DNA of 64,000 nt from Agelaius tricolor. Taxonomy: Eukaryota; Chordata; Aves; Passeriformes; Icteridae. Where the stretch lies: contig JALJCS010000007.1 in NCBI GenBank assembly GCA_023055355.1, forward strand, positions 592,001-656,000, written 5' to 3'. Every line of letters starts with the position of its first letter. Within the stretch, counting starts at the first letter, position 1. Under the pieces are notes generated by a model, which saw only the letters and a list, made by a program, of their open reading frames with translations, was not told the DNA's origin and did no database searches. A program made the translations under genes and the position numbers. Shown here one piece after another: positions 52,413-62,478 of this stretch.

Positions 52413-53636
52413 ATCTGTTCACATTTTTTTGGCCAAACCCCACCTGAACCCTTAGCACTGATTTGGTCTCCAAAGGCAGCCCCCCCTTTGCAATCAGGTT
52501 AAAATCCTGGTTTGATTCCCATTCCCAGAGCTCTGATGTGTGGAAAGCTTCCCACAGTCCCATCCTTCTCCCAGACTTTTGTGGACACAGAAGGAAATAT
52601 TATTCCAAACTCTTTCTTCCCTGAGGTTTCCAAAAAGCTCCAGGTCTAAGAGGATTTTTAAATGCTGCAGTTCCAGGTAGCTTCATATTTTATTTTCTTA
52701 TCTGACACCTTGTATGGAAAAATTAAAAATCCCCCACAATATTGAATATTCTACACCACTGAAACTTTTGCACCAGGGTCATTCCACGTCTTTTTAAATC
52801 ATCAATCCCTCAAACATTTATACTCCTGCCTGTTATTTCTTCTGACAAGGGAGGAAATATCAGAACAGCCAGAAAACCCCTCTGTATTGCTCCAGTCCCT
52901 CCACAAATGCTGGCCCCACTGAATCCAGCAGCAGAATTACCTGTGCCACACCCCAGGAGAGGAGAGGCTCCACACGGCATTTTCTGCTCAAATTCTGAGG
53001 GATTCTGTTGTAATTAAACTGAGATTTTAGGAATGACCTCTAAACTTCCTGAAAAATCAAACCAGGCTGTCCTCCAGGCCAGCAATGACTTTCATCTGAT
53101 GCTTCTCATCTCGTGTAATAAATTCACAGATGGACCATCCTTGTCCTTCCAACGCCTAAGAATAACTCCTAAGTACTGTTCCCAGGGGATTTGGTCTGGT
53201 TTACACACATCTGCTGAGATACGTGTCTCTGAGCCCAGATTAAGTCTTTGTTTGACGATATTTGAGCATTTGTGAAACTACTTGGCAAGAATGTCCTGAT
53301 TTTATTCATTCAGAACATGTGCTGATGGTTGCCAGTGGGATCCCAACACCTCCCACAGAATCGTTTCATTCCCAGCCTATTCACGGGAAAAGGGAAGCCC
53401 ATGGCAGAGAATGGGCAACGGCTTTACCCTAAAAATAACAATTGCTCTGTTTTTAGGCACATAAATTTTGGAAGCAAACCTTTTCCTGTTGAGACTGGTC
53501 TTGTTTTTCTGCACGAGCCCCGTGGTGCAAAACCTGCTGTGACACACCCAGGGGAGTTTGCATTTCCTTTTTGTGGCACAGGCAGGACAGGGAAAAGGCA
53601 CAACCTGAACCTGTGATTTTACACCGAGATTGGAGC
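52413..53636. other. Unique sequence, 1.2 kb, nothing recognised
   Basis: AT-richer in the middle (52660-53000). No repeat family or exon was found. Confidence 0.45.
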
Positions 53637-53977
53637 AAAGGAGGCTCAGGGGCCCTTGTGGCTCTGCACAAGTCCCTGCCAGGAGGGCACAGCCGGGGGG
53701 GTCGGGCTCTGCTCCCAGGGCACAGGGACAGGAGCAGAGGGAACGGCCTCAGGCTGGGCCAGGGCAGGCTCAGCTTGGCCAGCAGCAGCAATTTGCCCAT
53801 GGCAAGGGAGCTCAGGCCTTGGCAGGGGCTGCCCAGGGAGCTTTGCAGTGCCCAGCCCTGCAGGTGTCCCCTGCAGGTGGCACTGAGTGCTCTGGGCTGG
53901 GGACAAGGTGCCCATGGGGCACAGCTGGCACTGCATGGGCTGGCAGGGCTGGGCCAGCCCCAGGGATTTGGGGATTC
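53637..53977 (+). mobile_element. CR1 ORF2 end plus 3' end, GATTTGGG-tail subfamily
   Basis: GGAGGCTCAGGGGCCCTTGT, CACAAGTCCCTGCCAGGAGG and the block giving RGNGLRLGQGRLSL lead to GGGATTTGGGGATTCTGTGAG. Nearly the same as 5190-5530 in reverse. Confidence 0.9.
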
Positions 53978-54156
53978 TGTGAGGCCAGGGCAAAACCTTC
54001 CAAAAGCAAAACCTGTTTTACAAAGAGCACAGGACTTCCATGTGACTTTTCCCAACCCTTCCTGTGAGCCTGAACCCCCGAGGGTTCCACACAAGAGCCC
54101 AGGGCTGAGGGCTCTGAGCCCGTGGGCACACGGGCACCTCAGGGACAGGGCGGCAG

Positions 54157-54265
54157 GGCTGGAGCAGCCTGGGACAGTGGGAGGTGTCCCTGCCATGGCA
54201 GGGGTGGCACTGGGTGGGCTGAGAGGTCCCTCCTAACCCAAACCATCCCGGGATTCCACATCTCT
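54157..54265 (+). mobile_element. CR1 3'-end fragment
   Basis: GAGCAGCCTGGGACAGTGGG, CCATGGCAGGGGTGGCACTG, AGGTCCCTCCTAACCCAAAC then CATCCCGGGATTCC. Confidence 0.87.
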
Positions 54266-54784
54266 CCTGGAGGTTATTCCCTGGCGAGGCACATGGAGCC
54301 AGGTCTCACCCTCTCCTTCAGGTGAAGGAGGATGCAAAAGGGAATTTTTGGGAAAGACAGAACCAGATTCCTCCTTCCTGCTGTGCCCCACCAGCAGCTC
54401 CTGGGAAAGGTGCCAGGACAGAGCAGGATCAAAGCAAAGCCTTCAGGCAGCTGTGACACCTGGAGCTGCTCCATGGTGACACCCCCAAGGCAAAGGACAT
54501 GCCTGGGGCAGGGACAGCAGCACCACAGTCCAATCCCTGTTTGGGGTCTCTGGCTTTGGGCAGCACCGTCCCATAGCCAAGGGCACCTGGATGACCTTTA
54601 GGGCCCTTTCCAAGGCCAGCCCTTCTCCCCATCACAGAGCTTTTATCAGAACCCCCCTGCAAGGACAGGGCAGCACCGGGGGCTGCACAGGAGCAAACGA
54701 GGGCCCCTTCCTGGAGCACACAGACAGAGCCCTGCTGGGCACCTGCAGCCCTTCCAGGGAGCTGCTGGAGCTTGGACAAACAGG
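54266..54784. other. Unique sequence, nothing recognised
   Basis: No feature recognised before the 17-bp array. Confidence 0.45.
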
Positions 54785-54963
54785 GTTTATGCAGAAATAG
54801 GGTTTATAGAGAAATAGGGTTTATAGAGAAATAGGGTTTATATAGATATAGGGTTTATAGAGAAATAGGGTTTATGGAGAAATAGGGTTTATGCAGAAAT
54901 AGGGTTTATATAGAAATAGGGTTTATGCAGATAGAGGGTTTATAGGGTTTATATAGAAATAGG
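54785..54963. repeat. 17-bp minisatellite, left part
   Basis: Units GAAATAGGGTTTATAGA and GAAATAGGGTTTATGCA. The array is cut at AAATAGG by the LTR that follows and resumes beyond it. Confidence 0.95.
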
Positions 54964-55277
54964 TGTGGAAGAGGTTTTACAGTGACGTCTGTAAGCCAAA
55001 GAGGAGTTTGATCAGAGGATCCATGTTCACTCCTGAAAGAATTTCCTACCAAGGTCATTGACACAGAAACCAAGAAAGGAAGAAGGAGAAATAAGAGAAA
55101 CCTGTAACTGCCTATTCCAAAGAGCACTTTGTTTGTCTCTCCTGACCAAAGAGTAAAATGTAAACTTCTGAGTTTTGTAAGAATGTATAAAAAGCATGCA
55201 TGCTAGAATAAAGACAGCTTGAAGCCTTGTGAAAATGGAATTTGTGGCTTTGTATTGTCTCCATCTCAACTACCACA
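54964..55277 (+). mobile_element. LTR inserted in the 17-bp array, 5-bp TSD
   Basis: Begins TGTGGAAGAGG and ends CAACTACCACA, so TGTGG/CCACA inverted ends. Flanked by ATAGG at 54959-54963 and 55278-55282. It has TATAAAAAG at 55186-55194 and AATAAA at 55207-55212 and is 314 bp long. All the marks of a small solo LTR or LTR-like retroelement. A 5-bp duplication is more typical of ERVL or ERVK-type integrases than of class I. No internal genes. Confidence 0.92.
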
Positions 55278-55955
55278 ATAGGGTTTGTGCAGAAAGAGGG
55301 TTTGTGCAGAAAGAGGGTTTGTGCAGAAATGGGGTTTATGGAGAAGTAGGGTTTATATAGAAATAGGATTTATGCAGAAGTAGGGTTTGTGCAGAAAGAG
55401 GGTTTGGGCAAAAAGGGGGTTTATGCAGAAAGAGGGATTATGCAGAAATGGGGTTTGTGCAGAACCAGGGTTTGTGCAGAAAGAGGGTTTGTGCAGAAAG
55501 AGGGTTGGTGCAAAACAGGGTTTGTGCAGAAAGAGGGTTTATACAGAAATAGGGTTTGTGCAGAAAGAGGGTTTGTGCAGAAATAGGGTTTATATAGAAA
55601 TAGGCTTTATGCAGAAAGGGGGTTTGTGCAGAAATGGGGTTTGTGCAGAAACAGGGATTATGCAGAAATAGGGTTTGTGCAGAAACAGGGATTATGCAGA
55701 AATAGGGTTTGTGCAGAAATGGGGTTTGTGCAGAAATAGGGTTTGTGCAGAAATGGGGTTTGTGCAGAAATGGGGTTTATGCAGAAATAGGGTTTGTGCA
55801 TAAAGAGGGTTGGTGCAGAACAGGGTTTGTGCAGAAAGAGGGTTTGTACAGAAGGAGGGTTTGTGCAGAAAGAGGGTTTGTGCAGAAATGAGGTTTGTGC
55901 AGAAAGAGGGTTTATACAGAAATAGGGTTTGTGCAGAACAGGGTTGGTGCAGATC
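55278..55955. repeat. 17-bp minisatellite, right part, about 39 copies
   Basis: GAAATAGGGTTTGTGCA, with GAAAGAGGG and GAAATGGGG variants. GTGC replaces the ATAG or ATGC of the left part in most units. Frames of 17-residue repeats in each register are artefacts of a period not divisible by three. Confidence 0.96.
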
Positions 55956-56287
55956 AGGGCTGGTGCAGCAGGAGGTGGTTTATGGCTGGTGGTTTCCCAG
56001 CCATGCTGACGCCACAGGAAGCCCAGACAAGCACAGCCAGACACTTTGGGACCCGTGGGACTTGTCCCAGGTGACCACAAGGGGCAGCCCAGGCTGGCTG
56101 AGGCTCTGTCCCCAGCCCAGAAGGAAGCGCAGCTCGGGGCTCTCTCTGTGGCCGTGACAAGGACAGAGGAGCAGGGACACCCCTGTGCAGCTGCTGCTGG
56201 CTCCAGGGCAGGGCCTGCCCTGCTCACAGCACCGCCAGCAGCTTCGGGAGGCACTGCCACACAGGGCTGGCCCCTCCTGGTCGGATT
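55956..56287. other. Unique sequence, nothing recognised
   Basis: GC-moderate, no feature recognised. Confidence 0.4.
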
Positions 56288-56800
56288 AACCCCTTTCTGA
56301 CCCAGAGATGGGGCAACTCAGAGGGGTTTTACAGCTTTTATTCCATTTTCAGTCTCATGTGAAGGGTGAGACAATACAGATGTTATAATTCACACCATCG
56401 CAACCAGAACCCAGCTATTTCCTGATTACAACATATTGTAAGTGTTTCTTGACTTATTAGTTTTTGCCACACCATATTGCAAATGCTTTAAAGTTAATTA
56501 TTTAAAATTACTTTTGTGGGTTTTAATATAATGCATTTTTAATAGTTCTATTTTTCTAAAGTAGTTTGGGGTTTTGTAAGGCTGTCTTTTGAAACTTGTT
56601 TCTATTTCCATTTCTCTCTCAACAATATCTGTCTTACTCGATGGTATTTCTAAGTCAGAATTTCTTATCTCGAGGCTTGCATACAGATGTGTATTATGTG
56701 AGCCTTCTGTCAGGCTTTGAGAATATTTTACAAATTTATTTCTCATACCTCCTCTATACTACTTCAGGTTTCAGAATGGAGCTGTTTGCTCTGTTTGCTC
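56288..56800 (-). mobile_element. LTR-like repeat family D, longest copy
   Basis: Reverse of the 24740-25215 repeat and of 12518-12668. On the minus strand, CTGACAGAAGGCTCACATAA, GACTTAGAAATACCATCGAG, then ATGTTGTAATCAGGAAATAG, CTTCACATGAGACTGAAAAT, GGAATAAAAGC. A minus-strand open frame of 82 codons is shared in part with the 25-kb copy and may be a decayed retroelement remnant. Confidence 0.72.
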
Positions 56801-57009
56801 CATGCAAGTTCAGAACTCCTTGTTTTAACTCCCATGCAACATTTTTGTTGCATTTTCTTAGGGTGCAGCCCTCCCTGCTGAGGAGAGTGAGTGGAGTCGG
56901 TCAGGAGGGGGCTTGGCTGGTCCTTGTGGGTCCCTTCCCACTCTGGAGGTTTGAACTTCCTCCAGGTTTGTTCCTTGAGGTGCTTGGTTTAAATCCTAAA
57001 AAATAAAAA

Positions 57010-57310
57010 GTGATCACAGAATTATCCTGAGCTGGAGGGACCCACAGGGGTCATTGATCCAGAGCCCAGCAAGCCCAGCCTGGGCATCCCTGGCAGCGCT
57101 GGCCAAAGGCTCCTGGAGCTGTGGCAGCCTCGGGGCCGTGCCCATTCCCTGGGCAGCCTGGGCAGTGCCAGCACCCTCTGGGCAAGAACCTTTCACAGTA
57201 TCCAACCTAAATCCCTCCAGGCCCAGCCCCGGGCGCTCCCTGGTGCTGTCCCTGTGCCAGAGCAGAGCTCAGAGCTGTCCCTCAGGTGGGCACTCAACCC
57301 CTCGTGTGCC
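57010..57310 (-). mobile_element. CR1 LINE 3' part
   Basis: GATCACAGAATTATCCTGAG is the tail. GGCAGCGCTGGCCAAAGGCT, GGGCCGTGCCCATTCCCTGG and GGCGCTCCCTGGTGCTGTCC are the reverse of the 10-kb CR1. It keeps TCCAACCTAAATCCCTCC, lost in that copy. Confidence 0.9.
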
Positions 57311-57644
57311 CCTCGAGACCTTCCCCACCTCAGAGCTCTAACCAGCCCAAACTCCTGTGTGTGGGTCACAAAGTCACATTCCAAATGAGGATTTGGGCAC
57401 TGAGGGGATTATTCAGTAGCCCAGAAGTTCCAAACCCTCCTGCTCACTGCTGAGTGCTGCTCCAGCAGGGACAGGAGGAAAGCTCTGAGGGGGAACATGG
57501 AGACGTTGTGGGCTGGACCAGGATCTCCTGAAGTGCAGCCCACAAGGGCCTGGCTGTCCACACTGGTTGTGATCCCCTCCCATGTCCTCAGCAAACCCTG
57601 GGGATGTGGGTTTGGCCCTTGGGGATGGGGTGAAGGGCTGGTGA
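57311..57644. other. Unique sequence, nothing recognised
   Basis: No feature recognised. Confidence 0.4.
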
Positions 57645-57718
57645 TGGTGGTGATGGTTTGGCACTGGGAGGATCCCGAAGGGCTCTTCTGACCTCAGAGG
57701 CTCTGGGATTCTGTGAGC
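57645..57718 (+). mobile_element. CR1 3'-end fragment
   Basis: GGTTTGGCACTGGGAGGATC, CCGAAGGGCTCTTCTGACCT then GGCTCTGGGATTCTGTGAG. Confidence 0.75.
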
Positions 57719-57754
57719 AGAGCAACAGCAAAGGTGGCTTGGAATTGGGAATGC

Positions 57755-58094
57755 AGAGCCTGCCTGCCAGGAGGGCACAGCCAGGGGTGCCAGGCTCTGC
57801 TCCCAGGGCACAGGGACAGGAGCAGAGGGAACGGCCTCAGGCTGGGCCAGGGCAGGCTCAGCTTGGACAGCAGCAGCAATTTGCCCATGGCAAGGGAGCT
57901 CAGGCCTTGGCAGGGGCTGCCCAGGGAGCTTTGCAGTGCCCAGCCCTGCAGGTGTCCCCTGCAGGTGGCACTGAGTGCTCTGGGCTGGGGACAAGGTGCC
58001 CATGGGGCACAGCTGGCACTGCATGGGCTGGCAGGGCTGGGCCAGCCCCAGGGATTTGGGGATTTGGGGATTTGGGGATTTGGGGATTTGGGGA
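57755..58094 (+). mobile_element. CR1 copy with 8-bp GGGGATTT tail, over 5 units
   Basis: CCTGCCAGGAGGGCACAGCC, ACGGCCTCAGGCTGGGCCAG and the usual 3' block end in GGGATTTG repeated more than five times (58050-58094). CR1 elements characteristically end in 8-bp repeats; this copy shows the tail unit of the subfamily clearly. Confidence 0.92.
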
Positions 58095-58169
58095 GCTGCA
58101 GCAGAGGAGCCCCCAGAGAGAGTTCAGGGCAGGAGGTGTGGTGGGGGATAATGAAGAATAAGGGTGTTG

Positions 58170-58345
58170 TTTGGGTTTATTATTTCCTTATTTTACACAC
58201 CCATTATCCAGGTTTATTTATTACTTATTTATTTTATACACCCATTATCCGTGTTTATTTCTCATTTATTTATTTTATACACCCATTACCCGGGTTGGTT
58301 TTTTTTTGTTTTTTTTTTTTTTTATACAAACCTGTTCTCCAGGTT
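58170..58345. repeat. ~41-bp AT-rich tandem repeat, 3-4 copies
   Basis: TTATTTTATACACCCATTAT then CCRGGTTTATT recurs at about 58174, 58211 and 58252, followed by a T-run variant ending ATACAAACCTGTTCTCCAGG. Confidence 0.9.
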
Positions 58346-58985
58346 TATTCCAGCCCACAGCAGTGTCAAGTGGCTCCAGGGCAGCAGGGAAGGAGCAGGA
58401 ATGTTCCCTGGCACAGGGCACTGTCCGTCCATCCCCTGGCACGGCCCGTGGGAGCTCCTGCCCGCCTGCCAGGGGCAGGGCAGAGCTCACTGAATGTCCC
58501 CAGAGCAGATGGGGGCTGGCATCAGCCACCCGCCATGGCCCAGGGGCCTCTCTGGCCAGGAAAAGCCCTGGGATCAGCACGGCATGGCCAGCCCAGGATG
58601 TCACCTGTGCTGTGTCCCTGTGCTCCTGCCACCACTGCTGACACCGCAGTGTCCCCAGCACTGGGGATACCCCCAGGACAAGGACAGGGCAAGCAGCGAG
58701 AGTGGCTCTGGACCTGAAGCGCTGCCAGGAAAATGCTGCCTGGGAGGTGTCACCTGCAGTGGCTCTGCTGTGCCTGTCCCTGCTTCAGCAGAAGTCAGGA
58801 GCTGCAGAGTGAATTCGGGAGCTCCAAGGCAGATGGGGAGGGATGGAGCCAAGGAGCTCCAGGGATTCAGGGAGGGCTGGAGGGAGGCTCCTCACCTCAG
58901 CAGAGGAGAATCTGCTCCTCATCTTCCAGCCCACAGACACCAGAACCATCAGTGAGTCCCCATGTGCCCCTTTCACACAATCCCT
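58346..58985. other. Unique sequence, nothing recognised
   Basis: No repeat family or exon is recognised. Confidence 0.45.
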
Positions 58986-59118
58986 AAATCCCTGAGGATT
59001 CTGGCCCAGCCCTGCCAGCCCATGCAGTGCCAGCTGTGCCCCATGGGCACCTTGTCCCCAGCCCAGAGCACTCAGTGCCACCCGCAGGGGACACCTGCAG
59101 GGCTGGGCACTGCAGCAC
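58986..59118 (-). mobile_element. CR1 3' end, related subfamily
   Basis: AATCCCTGAGGATTCTGGCC to GACACCTGCAGGGCTGGGCA. The tail differs (GAGGATTCTGG) from the GATTTGGG copies. Confidence 0.85.
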
Positions 59119-59465
59119 CATTGGCAATTCATCCCAAAATTGCAGGAGCTGTTGGTTGTCAGCCCTGGCTGAGGCAGTGCCCCTGTTTCACACTGAGCAT
59201 CTGCCACCTTTCAGACTCACAGGCACTGTCTCACTTTTGTCCTTCACCTTTTTCTCAGCTTAAATAAAATCGTTTTGAGGAGAGTCTCAAAATCCCTCAC
59301 ACATCTGAATTCCTAAACAAGGGAACCAGCGTGGGTTTGCCTTCAAATAATGGCCCTCAGTCCTTTCCTGCCCACACCTCACACTGGCCAGCTTGGAAAT
59401 TCTAAATTTACAAACTGGAAATCATAAAGGAATGGCATGGATGTGTGGGAGCACTCAGGGGTTTC
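59119..59465. other. Unique sequence, nothing recognised
   Basis: No feature recognised. Confidence 0.4.
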
Positions 59466-59700
59466 TCAGGAGGGATTTCCCCATGGAAAGGGTGCTCAGG
59501 CCTTGGCAGGGGCTGCCCAGGGAGGCTGTGGGTCCCCATCCCTGGCAGTGCCCAAGGCCAGGCTGGACACTGGGGCTGGGAGCACCTGGGACAGTGGGAG
59601 GTGTCCCTGCCATGGCAGGGGTGGCACTGGGTGGGCTCTGAGGTCCCTCCCAACCCAAACCTTCAGTGACCCTGTGGTTCTCCTCTCTGGGATTCTGTAT
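59466..59700 (+). mobile_element. CR1 LINE 3' part
   Basis: TTCCCCATGGAAAGGGTGCT, GCAGTGCCCAAGGCCAGGCT, AGGTGTCCCTGCCATGGCAG and AGGTCCCTCCCAACCCAAAC, ending GGGATTCTGTATTCC. Confidence 0.9.
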
Positions 59701-60164
59701 TCCTCCCCACAATTTAGGAATGTGGCATCTCTAGAGTCTCCCAGGGGATGGCTCAGAGTCATTGCACAGTCATGATGGGCTCAGGGCTCTGCTTTCCCTA
59801 CAAAATCAGGCATTTGGGATTTGAGCTGAGATCTTTGCTTTTAAGGAATTGCCAACCCCCTTTGAGTGTCTGGGGTTTTCTGTTCAGGTAAATCATGACA
59901 TGTCTGTTATGCTGATTAAAAATTAATTAGCTTCTGATGTTTTATGCCATTTTAAAACGAGGATTGTTCCCTTCTCTCCTCTGTTAAGTGCAGGTGAGCA
60001 GAGCCCAGATTTATGGGATGAGCAGACAGCAGGGCAGGGTGGAGATGATTTCAATCTAAGCAAGTCTGGTCCTTGTGGGACACAACCACCACAGGAGGTC
60101 ACAGCCAGGAAAAACCATGGAGAAATGTCAGGAGAGCAGAAGGGTGGAGAAGAAAGGAGAAAAA
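59701..60164. other. Unique sequence; candidate element at 59885-59985
   Basis: AGGTAAATCATGACATGTCT, TGCTGATTAAAAATTAATTAG and TTTTATGCCATTTTAAAACG form an AT-rich motif-like stretch. The rest shows nothing. Confidence 0.35.
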
Positions 60165-60316
60165 AATGAGAAGAAAAGGAAAGGGGAAAGGGGAAAGGGA
60201 AAGGGGGAGGGAGAGGGAAAGGGAAAGGGAAAGGGAAAGGGAAAGGGAAAGGGCAAGGGAGAGGGAGAGGGAGAGGGAGAGGGAGAGGGAGAGGGAGAGG
60301 AAAAGGAAAAAGGAAG
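60165..60316. repeat. (GGGAAA)n/(GGGAGA)n purine array
   Basis: GAAAGGGAAAGGGAAAGGG at 60207-60256 becomes GAGAGGGAGAGGGAGAGGG at 60257-60300. More than 20 G-triplets spaced by three bases lie on the plus strand. Confidence 0.95.
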
Positions 60317-60434
60317 GGAGACTTTTTCCTTTCCCCAGCTCTCTGTTGCTGGCCTTGCCTTTCAAAGCAAAACCTTGTGGCAGAAGGCTGTGGTTGGAGC
60401 CTTGGGAAGATCTCTGGATCTGGGAATGCAGGAG

Positions 60435-60535
60435 GGAGGAACCATCCCTGGGGAGAGGAAAGGAACCATCCCCATGGAAAGGAACATCCCCAGGGAAATG
60501 AAAGGAACCATCCCCAGGGAAAGGAGCCATCCCTC
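60435..60535. repeat. Short GGAACCATCCCC repeat
   Basis: GGAACCATCCCCATGG, GGAACATCCCCAGGG and GGAACCATCCCCAGGG, four to five imperfect copies. Confidence 0.75.
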
Positions 60536-60619
60536 AGTGTCCCCAGAGCCAGCCTGGTGTCCCCAGCCCATGCAGGAGCTGCAGCCCTCCCCTCAGGCAG
60601 CCCCTGGGAGCAGCACAGG

Positions 60620-60800
60620 CCATTAATGATTCATTATCTGTACCCCTGCGTGTCCCTTTTGTCCCGACTGTCACAGTGTCGTTCTTTGTGTGTTTGCTGT
60701 GGATTATTGGCCACTAACACTTTGTAGGGCCTTTCAAAGGAGCTGTTTGCTCCGAGTCAATAACACATTCACCCACGAGGAGTTAATGCCCTGCCATCCT
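60620..60800. promoter_or_regulatory. Candidate conserved noncoding element
   Basis: GGCCATTAATGATTCATTAT, GTGGATTATTGGCCACTAAC and CGAGTCAATAACACATTCAC occur in repeat-free DNA. Function is inferred from texture. Confidence 0.35.
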
Positions 60801-61079
60801 CCGAGGGGACAGCTCCCACAAATCCCACCCATTGTTCCTGGGATTTGTGCTCCAGCTCCCGCTCAGCCCTCCTGCAAATCTGCATTTAAGGGAGGGCTGG
60901 ATGGAAATGAGGGGCCAGGGGCTGCCTCTGCCTGGGCTGGAAACCCCACACAGCCCCACGGAATATTCTGGTGGCACTGCAGCCTCCAGGGGCCCCGGGT
61001 GCGTTTGGCTCACAGGGGAAAGGTGAAGGGCTAGAGTGTTTGCAGGGAATGCCCTGAAGAAGGAGGAATGATGAGGAGG

Positions 61080-61440
61080 ATTTTATTTTATTAGAAGGCT
61101 AGTTAATTAATTTATTTATAGACATTTTATTATTTATTATTATTATACTATATTATAATATGTTATTATTTTATTTATATATATTTTATTTTAATTTTTA
61201 TTTTATTAGAAAGCTAATTAATTATTTTATTATACTATATTATGCTATATTATACTATTATATACTATTATATACTATGCTATTATATTATATTACATTA
61301 TGTTATATTATATTATATCATACTATATTACATTATATATTATATTACATATTATATTACATATTATATTATATTATATTATATTATATCATATCATATT
61401 GCATTGCATTGCATTGCATTGCATTGCATTACATCTGAAT
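61080..61440. repeat. AT-rich array with (ATATT)n and (GCATT)n
   Basis: Irregular TATTATACTATATTATA DNA becomes a TATTATATTA array and then an (ATTGC)n run of six to seven units (about 61397-61432), as if the T-A pentamer had mutated to GCATT and then expanded. Confidence 0.92.
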
Positions 61441-61502
61441 TTGCTGAGTACTTAACTGCACACAACTGCCCAGCATTTTGTGACTGTCAGTGACAGTCCT
61501 GA

Positions 61503-61525
61503 CACACACACACACACATACACTT
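61503..61525. repeat. (CA)n microsatellite
   Basis: About nine CA units with one TA interruption. Confidence 0.9.
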
Positions 61526-61889
61526 GGCCCTGACAGGCCAAGGAAACAAAATATTATTATTATTATTTTGGGTAAATAATTTTCATATTGTATTTTACTT
61601 CTGCACAAACGCAGGCACAGCAAATGAGATAAGAATTGCTTTTCCTTTCTCTGAGGTTCAGAGGATGTGAAACCCAGAAACATTCCTGGGAAGAACTGTG
61701 CCTTGCTTTTCCCTGTGAAGAGAAATGGGGCGACAGAGGTCTGTGTGCACTGGAGAATTCCTGCTCAGGAGAGGAGCTGCAGGAGACACAACCCAGCCAT
61801 AAAGCCCAGGGCAAAGCTGGGCCAAGGAGCAGCTCCAGGGGCAGCCCCAGCACAGCCCCGTGTCTGGGGGCAGCTCCAGGAGGGAGGAA
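61526..61889. other. Unique sequence, nothing recognised
   Basis: A short TTATTATTATTATTTTGG run lies at about 61553-61570. No other feature. Confidence 0.4.
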
Positions 61890-62155
61890 AGAGAGGGACA
61901 GCACCCAGGGAATGGCTGCCAGTGCCAGAGGGCAGGGCTGGGTGGGATCTTGGCAATGAGGAATTGTTCCCTGGCAGGGTGGGCAGGCCCTGGCACAGGG
62001 TGCCCAGAGCAGCTGGGGCTGCCCCTGCATCCCTGGCAGTGCCCAAGGCCAGGCTGGGCACTGGGGACAGTGGGAGGTGTCCCTGCCATGGCAGGGGTGG
62101 CACTGGGTGGGATTTGGGGTCCCTCCAACCCAAACCTGTGTGATTCCTTGATTTT
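61890..62155 (+). mobile_element. CR1 LINE 3' part joined to unit B
   Basis: GGGACAGCACCCAGGGAATG, GGAATTGTTCCCTGGCAGGG, AGGTGTCCCTGCCATGGCAG, then TGATTCCTTGATTTTATGAG. The 5' truncation point differs from its partner at 38.4-38.8 kb. Confidence 0.9.
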
Positions 62156-62478
62156 ATGAGTCAAAGAGGGTGACACGAGTCTTTCTAACTCAAGAACAAA
62201 ACTCAGAACTCGTTGCTGAATTGTCTCTTTTCCATGCACTGCTCAGGGGGGATAAAAAGGGGATGGAGCCCTTTCAAGGCTTCCAGGGACATTTAACACC
62301 TTCAGTGACAGAAGTGACAGAAGAGTTGGGCAGGAAAAGCATGGCCAGGAATGGGTGAGGGGTCCAGGAAGGGCTGAAATGTCCAAAAATGGGTGAAATA
62401 TCCAGCACCAGATGGATGTCCCCAAACACACCCCAAACCCTGGTTGTGCTCTGCATTGGATCCTGCTCTCTTTCAGTT
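62156..62478 (+). repeat. Dispersed unit B
   Basis: GTCAAAGAGGGTGACACGAG to CCCCAAACCCTGG and CTGCTCTCTTTC, matching 38430 back to 38090. It has fewer of the internal GAAATG/GGAATGGGTG units than the 38-kb copy. Confidence 0.85.

Noticed and set aside
55387..55955. Frames with a 17-residue repeat such as CRNGVCAE
   Set aside because: The 17-bp period gives the same repeat in all three frames; it lacks any gene structure.
57713..58717. 334-codon frame containing RGNGLRLGQGRLSL
   Set aside because: The recognisable part is the decayed end of CR1 ORF2; the rest is 3' UTR and unique DNA.
61160..61493. I/L/Y-rich frame suggesting a membrane protein
   Set aside because: Translation of AT-rich simple sequence.
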